Of a DNA stretch of 26,306 nucleotides, positions 21,289 to 26,306 are shown in pieces (the stretch's first letter is position 1; each line of letters starts with the position of its first letter). The DNA is taken from positions 1 through 26,306 of the IMG/VR virus record IMGVR_UViG_3300049914_000048; one strand, written 5' to 3'. Source of the DNA: a virus. Position numbers and translations under genes: made by a program. A model generated the notes under the pieces. It was given only the letters and a program-made list of their open reading frames with translations, had not been told where the DNA came from and did no database searches.

Positions 21289-21604
21289 TCTTTCCACCTC
21301 CCTTCTGGATATTCTCAAGGTATGCTGAAACGGCAGTGCCGATCGCTTTCTGCATACCATTATCTGCAACCATTCTGCCGTCCATTTCGAGCCTATTCAT
21401 TATCGCCTCGGTAACATGCTCAAGCAGCTCATCGTTCCCGGCGGGAGTGTCAACTACATAGCATCCTCCACAGCGCAGCCCGATTAGAAAGTTGCCATCA
21501 GTGATCTGGTAAATCGCCAATACCTTCCTGACCGCTCTTACCGCCTGCGCCATTCTCTTACAGATGGGACAGGTAAGATCAGATTCTCTGATTTCATGTG
21601 CCAT
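21269..21604 (-). CDS. Small zinc-ribbon-like protein
   Basis: The 111-aa protein begins at ATG 21604 with an AAAGGAGGCTGAAA ribosome binding site; a longer frame from 21691 lacks one. Cys pairs CPIC (about residues 12-15) and CGGC (about 45-48) would make a four-Cys zinc ribbon. A helix RMAQAVRAVRKVLAIYQ lies between, and the C-terminal part is helical (LLEHVTEAIMNRLEMDG, MQKAIGTAVSAYLENIQKG). Its target is unknown. Its stop overlaps the start of the winged-helix gene (21288) by 20 nt. Confidence 0.75.
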   Translation of the reverse strand: MAHEIRESDLTCPICKRMAQAVRAVRKVLAIYQITDGNFLIGLRCGGCYVVDTPAGNDELLEHVTEAIMNRLEMDGRMVADNGMQKAIGTAVSAYLENIQKGGGKNDPDRD

Positions 21605-21733
21605 TTTCAGCCTCCTTTCCGAAGGGGCAGGCAAGGAGCCTTCAGCGCTGCGCGGCAGCTCCCGCGGAAAGAGGCTATTGAGACCCTGCATGATCTCTCA
21701 GCGCAGCTTCGCATGTGCCCACCCCAACTCTTG

Positions 21734-21868
21734 TTAGTAAAGAATCGGATATTTATCGCCGATCTTGTCCTTGAGAAATTCAAAGATCAGCCTTTTCGCT
21801 TCAAGCTCCCATGCGCCTCCGTCTGCCTCAAAGAGCGCGGCACGTGGGGCGGCAATTTGCCAGATCAT
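21734..21868 (-). CDS. Probable 44-aa small protein
   Basis: An ATG at 21868, inside the end of the upstream gene, starts a 44-codon frame: MIWQIAAPRAALFEADGG, then WELEAKRLIFEFLKDKIGDK and a YPILY ending. Composition (acidic/basic helix with hydrophobic faces) and clean codon use look genuine. GGAATTAA upstream is a weak ribosome binding site; a 41-nt overlap allows reinitiation. It could be an own small gene or the displaced C-terminal part of the upstream protein after a frameshift. Function unknown. Confidence 0.5.
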   Translation of the reverse strand: MIWQIAAPRAALFEADGGAWELEAKRLIFEFLKDKIGDKYPILY

Positions 21869-22103
21869 TTAATTCCATTTTCATTTCCGCCAGAGTATTA
21901 TTGGGATATGGGAACCCACGCTCCCTGAAATCACGCACGGCAGTATCAATGATTTCATCACGACCGAAGAGCGTTTTGCCCGCGCACTGAACGATGATCT
22001 CATCGTCAAAAAGGTTATGCTGCACCGATTCGGCGTGCTGCATTTCTTCTTTTTTTTCTGCCTTGATTTCCTGCTGCTGGTCTTCCTGATCAAACAACTC
22101 CAT
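21828..22103 (-). CDS. Hypothetical early protein
   Basis: The 91-aa protein (ATG 22103, GAGGT ribosome binding site; an ATG at 22115 lacks one) starts MELFDQEDQQQEIKAEKKEE, an acidic helix, followed by IIVQCAGKTLFGRDEIIDTA and VRDFRERGFPYPNNTLAEMK. The VRDFRERGFPYP part recalls a short N-terminal segment seen in some phage proteins (including putative methylases), but there is no enzyme domain here. The last residues (LANCRPTCRAL) differ in character and overlap the 44-aa frame, so an earlier frameshift is possible. Confidence 0.65.
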   Translation of the reverse strand: MELFDQEDQQQEIKAEKKEEMQHAESVQHNLFDDEIIVQCAGKTLFGRDEIIDTAVRDFRERGFPYPNNTLAEMKMELNDLANCRPTCRAL

Positions 22104-22130
22104 CGGTGACCTCATTGGCAGGGGACGGAT

Positions 22131-22346
22131 TTATCGGCTGTTCCGGCTCTCCTCGAACTGATAGTATGCAGCGATCTTTTCCCATGCAATTATGCTGCCC
22201 TGAATCCGCCCCTTCAAGATTCTGTGCAGCGTGAAATACGGAACCCTCATTCGATGAGCCAATTCTGTGACGAACATGCGCGGCTTTTTCTTCTTGCTAA
22301 GATCGGCGCGCATCTTCATTAGTAATTCATTTCTGAACGTTTGCAT
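22131..22346 (-). CDS. XRE-like small DNA-binding regulator
   Basis: The 71-aa protein has a basic N-terminus (MKMRADLSKKKKPR) and an HTH of the XRE/Cro kind: FVTELAHRMRVPYFTLHRIL then a short loop and SIIAWEKIAAYY. It is divergent from the rightward early operon across a 203-nt intergenic space, a typical arrangement for a switch repressor or Cro-like protein. No ribosome binding site is seen before ATG 22346, but a promoter-like element ends 7 nt upstream. The full C-terminal dimer/RecA-cleavage domain of CI repressors is absent. Confidence 0.7.
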   Translation of the reverse strand: MQTFRNELLMKMRADLSKKKKPRMFVTELAHRMRVPYFTLHRILKGRIQGSIIAWEKIAAYYQFEESRNSR

Positions 22347-22353
22347 GGTGCGA

Positions 22354-22382
22354 AATTAACTCATTTAACTCCCTTTTTGCAA
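22354..22382 (-). promoter_or_regulatory. Candidate leftward promoter with TTAACTC repeats
   Basis: TTGCAA (-35, 22382-22377) and TTAATT (-10, 22359-22354) are 17 nt apart on the minus strand; the predicted start is at the regulator's ATG. Two direct copies of TTAACTC (plus strand 22356-22362 and 22365-22371, 9 bp apart) overlap the -10, as an autorepressor site would. By-eye prediction. Confidence 0.45.
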
Positions 22383-22475
22383 GTATTCTTTCTATCTTAA
22401 TTTTATTCCCTATAATATCAGCCATTTATAGGATTGCGGCTGCGCGAAAAAAGTTGCGTGGATTGCAAAAAAGAC

Positions 22476-22503
22476 TTGACATATGTAATGGTGGCATGAT
22501 AGT
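22476..22503 (+). promoter_or_regulatory. Candidate rightward early promoter
   Basis: A consensus TTGACA (22476-22481) is followed after 16 nt by GATAGT (22498-22503), matching 4 of 6 bases of the -10 consensus. It lies about 45 nt before the first plus-strand gene (22550), facing away from the XRE-like gene. This is the only strong sigma70-like match seen for the rightward operon. Confidence 0.6.
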
Positions 22504-22549
22504 AAGCAGCCACATGATACATAATGCCAATAAAAATCAGGAGGTGAAT

Positions 22550-22732
22550 ATGAAATTAAGAGAAATGAAAATCGGAGATACCGCTTATACGAAATCGCAT
22601 GAGGGTATCAAGGAAAGGCGAAATGGCGAGATCGTTGACCTTTGGGAGGGCTCGAAAGGGCAATGGTGCGCGAACGTTAAAATCAGCGGGAATAAAATTA
22701 TCTGTGTTCGTGATTCAGATTTAATCAATTAG
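22550..22732 (+). CDS. Small hypothetical early protein
   Basis: The 60-aa protein starts at ATG 22550, 4 nt after a GGAGG ribosome binding site; a longer frame from 22454 crosses the promoter and is rejected. The sequence (MKLREMKIGDTAYTKSHEG, then an IVDLWEGSKGQWCANVKI strand pattern ending IICVRDSDLIN) suggests a small all-beta fold, perhaps SH3- or KOW-like, without known family. It is the first gene of the rightward operon, 16 nt before the next. Confidence 0.7.
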   Translation: MKLREMKIGDTAYTKSHEGIKERRNGEIVDLWEGSKGQWCANVKISGNKIICVRDSDLIN

Positions 22733-22748
22733 AAAGGAGGTAAAATAC

Positions 22749-23099
22749 ATGCCAGAATTTAAGATCGAATTTACAGTTGTCAGGAAAGGCGCCAGGGCAG
22801 AGAGAATCAAAAACGAAATAGAGGACGTCCTTGGACGTGCAATCAGCATCAGGAAGGTCAATGCGAATCCGGGCAGATCGGAGCGCCTTGCTGAAGCCGA
22901 GGCGAAGATCGAAGATGCGAAATCAATCATTACAGATTTACAGCAGGAAATCCAAGACTGGTATGATAATCTGCCAGAGGGATTTCAGACTGGCGACAAA
23001 GGAGATCGCCTTCAGGAATGCGCCGACAGCCTGCAATCGCTGATCGACGACCTTGAAAACGTAGACTTCGGAAGCGTTGAGTTTCCGGGCATGTATTAG
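22749..23099 (+). CDS. Conserved coiled-coil early protein
   Basis: The 116-aa protein begins MPEFKIEFTVVRKGARAERI; its second half has heptads RLAEAEAKIEDAKSIITDLQ, WYDNLPEGFQTGDKGDRLQ, and LQSLIDDLENVDFGSVEFPG. The WYDNLPEGFQ and SVEFPGM pattern is one I recognise from conserved proteins of unknown function in phage and plasmid early regions. AGAAAGGAGGT precedes the ATG by 8 nt. It ends 13 nt before the Toprim-DUF932 gene, so the two are probably made together. Confidence 0.8.
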   Translation: MPEFKIEFTVVRKGARAERIKNEIEDVLGRAISIRKVNANPGRSERLAEAEAKIEDAKSIITDLQQEIQDWYDNLPEGFQTGDKGDRLQECADSLQSLIDDLENVDFGSVEFPGMY

Positions 23100-23112
23100 A
23101 AAGGAGGCCACC

Positions 23113-24696
23113 ATGCCAAAGATTTGTTACGTCCCACGCAATTTCGATAAAATAGGCACGCGTCTGACCACACTCGCCGAACAGATCATCAATGAATATT
23201 CAAAGCAGGGATTCGATCTGACGCTTCGTCAGTTGTATTATCAATTCGTCGCCCGTGATCTTCTTCCAGACAAATGGGCGGACAAAACCACCGGCAGCAA
23301 AAATAATCAGAGAAGCTACAGCAACCTCGGGAGTTTGATCAACAATGCAAGGCTCGCGGGGCTGATTGACTGGTATGCGATTGTTGATCGCACGCGGGGT
23401 CTCGTCAAAAATTCACACTGGGACAACCCTGCTGAAATCGTAGATCAATGCGCTCAGAGCTATCAGATCGACAAATGGGCGGAGCAGGAAACCCGCGTTG
23501 AGTTATGGATTGAAAAGGATGCATTGGCGGGCATTGTTGATAGTGTCTGCCGATCTCTCGACATTCCATATTTTTCATGCAGAGGTTATACCTCTCAGAG
23601 CGAAATGTGGATAGGGGCAATGCGACTTAGAAGGCAGATCAAGAATGGGCAAGGTGTCATCGTCCTGCATTTAGGTGACCATGACCCATCCGGCATAGAT
23701 ATGACGCGCGACATCACGGACAGGATATCGCTATTCACTGCCGGCAGCCATCACGAATTAGTTGTCGAGAATGGCGGAGATCAATCTTTTGACATTGGCG
23801 AGGTCGCCCACGACCAACTCGGCGAGCGCCTCGGAATCCCCCGCAAGTATTATGACAGAATGCGCGAGGAGACCCCAAATCTTCTGGCGGTAAATGTCAA
23901 CACGTGGCTCAAGCAACAACCAGAGCGCAGACCTGTCAGGACGCTCGACAATCGTGTCCGCGCCTTTCTGAGCGACAAGTATCGGCCGCTCGACAATTTT
24001 CTCGTGGCGAGCGCAGCGTTGCCCATCCTGCATGAGCAGGGGGCGAACATTGAGATCATATCCTCAGAAATGACAGAACGGCGCCTGTATCTGCAAGCGA
24101 TCACGCACAAGCATCAAGGTGAAGTCAGAAAAGGCGATGTCGTCAAAGCGGGATTGGTGATCTCCAATTCAGAGATCGGGCTGGGCGCTGTCCGCGTTGA
24201 GACATTGCTTTATCGGCTCGTCTGTCTGAACGGCATGATCACAAGCGAAGGCATCAGACGCCATCATGTTGGCAAACGCCTTGGAGGAGACGAGGAGATC
24301 GCGCTTTCATATTACGAGACCGAAACAATTGAAGCCGATAATAAGGCATTTCTTCTGAAGATCAGAGATACCGTGAAGCATCATCTTGAAGGAATCGACT
24401 TCAACGCCCACCTTGACCGCATGAAAGCAGCAGCAGAGCAAAGGCTGATGATCGCAAAGGTGGATGACATGATCGAAGAGGTGACAGCACGGTTCTCTCT
24501 CTCGAAGACAGAGGGCGGCGGCATTCTTGAAAATCTTATCAAGGGCGGCGACGCCACACTTTGGGGATTAGCGAACGCGGTAACGGCAATGGCGAATGAT
24601 ACAGCCGACTATGATCGCGTAATTGAACTGGAGCGGATTGGCGGCAGGATCATTGATCTGACGCCGAGCGAGTTCAAGTATATTCAGGCAGCGTAA
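23113..24696 (+). CDS. Fused Topo VI A/Toprim-like and DUF932 protein
   Basis: The 527-aa protein (ATG 23113, AAAGGAGGCCACC ribosome binding site) joins parts of two phage proteins. Residues 1-210 resemble a Topo VI A/Spo11-like Toprim protein: LTLRQLYYQFVARDL with Tyr42/43 in the place of the nucleophile, LIDWYAIVDRTRG, WIEKDALAG with Glu134, SCRGYTSQSEMW, and HLGDHDPSGIDM with Asp189/Asp191. The usual end of that family is missing. From about residue 214 a DUF932-type protein follows: EVAHDQLGERLGIPRKYYDR, VRTLDNRVRAFLSDKYRPLD (275-294), GLVISNSEIGLGAVRVETLL, then a helical tail. DUF932 normally has an extra N-terminal part too. Function unknown; DNA cleavage or strand processing is plausible. 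Confidence 0.85.
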   Translation: MPKICYVPRNFDKIGTRLTTLAEQIINEYSKQGFDLTLRQLYYQFVARDLLPDKWADKTTGSKNNQRSYSNLGSLINNARLAGLIDWYAIVDRTRGLVKNSHWDNPAEIVDQCAQSYQIDKWAEQETRVELWIEKDALAGIVDSVCRSLDIPYFSCRGYTSQSEMWIGAMRLRRQIKNGQGVIVLHLGDHDPSGIDMTRDITDRISLFTAGSHHELVVENGGDQSFDIGEVAHDQLGERLGIPRKYYDRMREETPNLLAVNVNTWLKQQPERRPVRTLDNRVRAFLSDKYRPLDNFLVASAALPILHEQGANIEIISSEMTERRLYLQAITHKHQGEVRKGDVVKAGLVISNSEIGLGAVRVETLLYRLVCLNGMITSEGIRRHHVGKRLGGDEEIALSYYETETIEADNKAFLLKIRDTVKHHLEGIDFNAHLDRMKAAAEQRLMIAKVDDMIEEVTARFSLSKTEGGGILENLIKGGDATLWGLANAVTAMANDTADYDRVIELERIGGRIIDLTPSEFKYIQAA

Positions 24697-24820
24697 AGCT
24701 GCACTTTAGCTAAGGCGGTGCCCATGCGGAAATCATGCACACCAAATTTGCTTGATCGGAACGACCCGTGGCAGTCTTTTCACATGATTTTAAGACTGTC
24801 CACCGCCGAAAGGAGGTAAG
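24697..24820 (+). other. Non-coding gap with inverted repeats before a ribosome binding site
   Basis: A 124-nt gap with no clear gene. GTGGCAGTCTT (24768-24778) and AAGACTG-T-CCAC (24792-24803) form a hairpin with one bulge and a 13-nt loop. GGCGGTG (24714-24720) can instead pair with CACCGCC (24801-24807). Both end within 8 nt of the AGGAGG site for the next gene. A 31-aa frame (24724-24819) also fits but has no good start signal. Structure could control translation; this is a reading by eye. Confidence 0.35.
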
Positions 24821-25258
24821 ATGAAGCATACACCAATACCATGGATTTTTTATAAGAACAAGTTGCGCCCCAAAATTAGCGATGTTGTGATTATTGAGAT
24901 ACAAGATCAAAAGGGGAAGGCTATTATTAAATGGCCTGGATTTGAAGGAGTGGAAAATCGGGATGCTAACGCTCGTTTCATCATCGCCGCCTGCAATAAC
25001 TTTGAGGTGCTAATTCAATCATGCAGGGAGGCGTTTTGGCAGAGTCATGATCCTGAAGTTGAGCGGATGTTACGAGAAGCAGTCTATAAGGTGGAGGCCG
25101 CTCTGCTCGGCATCATTTACAATGGGCTACAAGAGACCGCACACGGTGGGGGGATACCACTATTCACTGATCTGGAAACAAGAGCCACGTTCGTCCTGCG
25201 CAGCGGAGAAACACTCCCTGAAGCACTTGCAAGAAAGAGGGCGGAGTTTAAGAAATAA
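24821..25258 (+). CDS. Small hypothetical early protein
   Basis: The 145-aa protein has an AAAGGAGGTAAG site immediately before its ATG. Residues 1-45 form a beta region (PIPWIFYKNKLRPKI, VVIIEIQDQKGKAIIKW), followed by DANARFIIAACNNFEVLIQS, a pattern common in small phage early proteins, and a helical middle (VERMLREAVYKVEAAL). The last part (FTDLETRATFVLRSGETL) may be another short domain. Function unknown. Confidence 0.7.
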   Translation: MKHTPIPWIFYKNKLRPKISDVVIIEIQDQKGKAIIKWPGFEGVENRDANARFIIAACNNFEVLIQSCREAFWQSHDPEVERMLREAVYKVEAALLGIIYNGLQETAHGGGIPLFTDLETRATFVLRSGETLPEALARKRAEFKK

Positions 25259-25281
25259 CAAAGGGCAGCGAGCCAAGGCGT

Positions 25282-25347
25282 AGTTATCCGGTGAGCAAGG
25301 ATACATCGTGAGGAAACCCGCCGATGCTGATGATAACTGTAAGCATC
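25282..25347 (+). other. Possible small pseudoknot in the intergenic leader
   Basis: GATGCT (25323-25328) and AGCATC (25342-25347) form a hairpin whose 13-nt loop contains GATAACT (25332-25338), a perfect 7-nt complement of upstream AGTTATC (25282-25288). Together these give an H-type pseudoknot. The surrounding 122 nt (25259-25380) hold no convincing gene. Not folded computationally. Confidence 0.35.
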
Positions 25348-25380
25348 AAAGCCGCCCCTCAACAATTTAAGGAGGTCAGC

Positions 25381-25509
25381 ATGACAGAAGAAAAGCAGAA
25401 AAGGAAAAAACGTGGTTGGTGGAGTAAGCAGATCAGGACACTTTTAGGCTGGTGCGGTTTCTATATTGCAAAGAAGCCCGCCAAGAAAACCAAGCAGGAG
25501 GTGAAATAG
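25381..25509 (+). CDS. Very basic 42-aa protein
   Basis: The frame starts at ATG 25381 after an AAGGAGGTC site and reads MTEEKQKRKKRGWWSKQIRT, then a hydrophobic stretch (LLGWCGFYIA) and a Lys-rich end (KKPAKKTKQEVK). An upstream in-frame ATG (25324) lacks a ribosome binding site. The basic character with two Trp and a short hydrophobic segment suggests nucleic-acid or membrane contact. Its stop is followed 1 nt later by the next gene's ATG. Unknown family. Confidence 0.6.
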   Translation: MTEEKQKRKKRGWWSKQIRTLLGWCGFYIAKKPAKKTKQEVK

Positions 25510-25510
25510 C

Positions 25511-26306
25511 ATGACAGAAAAAAAAGGAAAGCAATTAGATTATCATCCCGCGCTGATCGCCGCGCAGGGCACGGATGTGAATCTCGGCGACTATGCGATT
25601 TCAACAGATAGCGTCGTCAAGCAGATCGGGCAGATTCAGGAATTGATGAAACGCGTCATGAAGGAGGGCGAGCATTACGGAACAATTCCTGGCACAGAGC
25701 GTAAGTGCGATCTCTGCAACGGCACGGGCAAGGGCGAGGATCACAAAAATTGCCTCGCTTGCGGAGGATCGGGAAAGCTCAAGAAGCCATCCCTATTCAA
25801 GCCGGGGGCTGAAAAGTTGGGCTTCACGTTCAGACTACGCCCCGAGTTCGATCTTGATGTTATTAACCTCGGCGACGGCCATCGGGAGTATCGCTTTGTA
25901 TGTAGATTGATCCATATTCCTACCGGCGCAAATGTCGGCGAGGGCGTCGGGATATGCTCAACCATGGAAGGGAAATATCGCTACCGCTGGGACAATACCG
26001 AGAAGGAAGTCCCAAAAGAATACTGGGACAATGGCGACAAAACATTGCTCGGCGGGCGCTATATGCAACCGCGGAAAGCATGGATGAAGGAAGATGGACA
26101 ATCGAAACAAAAATGGTTCATCTTTCAGCGCGTCGAACACGACAATCCCGCAGACTATTATAATACCTGCGAAAAGATCGGCAAAAAGCGCGCCCACGTT
26201 GATGCGATTCTGACGGCAACCGCAGCAAGCGACATTTTTAGTCAGGATTTGGAAGAAGACGAGGCGGCGGCAAGACTCGCAGCGGAGAGAGCAGCAGAAA
26301 CAGAAG
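25511..26306 (+). CDS. Conserved phage protein with inserted DnaJ-type zinc motif, partial
   Basis: From ATG 25511 the frame is open for 265 codons and continues past the window. It has the pattern MKRVMKEGEHYGTIPGT, KPSLFKPGAEKLGFTF, YRFVCRLIHIPTGANVGEGV, CSTMEGKYRYRW and KKRAHVDAILTATAASDIFS, which I recognise from conserved phage early proteins of unknown function. Between the TIPGT and KPSLFKPG blocks lie two CxxCxGxG motifs (CDLCNGTG 66-73, CLACGGSG 81-88), as in DnaJ zinc domains. The GGAGG site partly overlaps the end of the 42-aa gene. The C-terminal part seen is Ala/Glu-rich. Confidence 0.75.
   Translation, partial: MTEKKGKQLDYHPALIAAQGTDVNLGDYAISTDSVVKQIGQIQELMKRVMKEGEHYGTIPGTERKCDLCNGTGKGEDHKNCLACGGSGKLKKPSLFKPGAEKLGFTFRLRPEFDLDVINLGDGHREYRFVCRLIHIPTGANVGEGVGICSTMEGKYRYRWDNTEKEVPKEYWDNGDKTLLGGRYMQPRKAWMKEDGQSKQKWFIFQRVEHDNPADYYNTCEKIGKKRAHVDAILTATAASDIFSQDLEEDEAAARLAAERAAETE

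Noticed and set aside
21605-21733. Short minus-strand frames between the 44-aa gene and the zinc-ribbon gene (35 aa from an ATG near 21714; N-terminal extension from 21691)
   Set aside because: Arg/Ser/Pro-rich composition without family pattern; the strong ribosome binding site belongs to ATG 21604.
24724-24819. 31-aa plus-strand frame ending at the next ribosome binding site
   Set aside because: No proper ribosome binding site, and the same bases are better explained by paired RNA stems; kept only as part of the gap description.
1-26306. Integrase, att sites, toxin-antitoxin, anti-CRISPR or CRISPR array
   Set aside because: Looked for on both strands; no integrase motifs, no direct repeats at both ends of a module, and no repeat-spacer pattern were seen.

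Overview
The window is the structural half and the edge of the early region of a tailed dsDNA phage or prophage with a siphovirus gene set (HK97-type head genes, a long tape measure protein, and the DUF2460, DUF2163 and NlpC/P60 tail-tip series). No integrase, attachment site, rRNA, tRNA or CRISPR array is visible, so lytic and temperate lifestyles cannot be told apart. A Gram-negative host is likely: one gene looks like an O-antigen ligase/polymerase and two small proteins carry Sec signal peptides. Base composition is near 50% GC by eye. The accessory families are those of environmental proteobacterial phages, but the host genus cannot be read from the sequence.

Layout. Almost everything from about 22350 down to 1 is read leftward (minus strand), in this order: a small XRE-like DNA-binding protein (22346); small early or middle genes (22103-20559); a leader segment with a predicted terminator and pseudoknot (about 20380-20549); a DUF1376-type replication protein containing three phased repeats (20367-19528); a DUF559-like nuclease; a small membrane protein; and an HTH protein. 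A predicted promoter at about 18577-18605 then begins the late operon: TerS, TerL, exported protein, O-antigen-ligase-like membrane protein, second exported protein, portal, Mu gpF-like head protein, protease with scaffold-like tail, major capsid protein, glycosyltransferase, small protein, head-tail connector, HK97 gp10-like protein, tail terminator, small protein, tail tube, second glycosyltransferase, tail chaperone with its frameshift extension, tape measure, DUF2460, DUF2163, small conserved protein, and NlpC/P60 (cut by the window start). From 22550 rightward (plus strand) lies a divergent early operon from a good sigma70-type promoter: a 60-aa protein, a coiled-coil protein, a large fused Topo VI A/Toprim plus DUF932 protein, small proteins, and a protein with an inserted DnaJ-type zinc motif that runs off the window end.

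How it fits together. The late genes form a tight operon with many 1-4 nt overlaps and account for packaging, capsid, connector and tail. Three gene groups are extra to virion assembly: the Wzy_C-like membrane protein with its two exported neighbours, the glycosyltransferase just after the major capsid gene, and the glycosyltransferase between tail tube and tail chaperone. Together they suggest that this phage modifies a glycan, either the host surface (superinfection exclusion or serotype change) or its own virion.

Most noteworthy: the Toprim-DUF932 fusion, which looks like two familiar phage proteins joined through their middles; the leader peptide plus terminator/pseudoknot ahead of the replication gene; a ten-A run between the portal and gpF-like genes, where a -1 shift would join the two reading frames; the glycan-related gene set; and 11-bp-phased iteron-like repeats in the replication gene.
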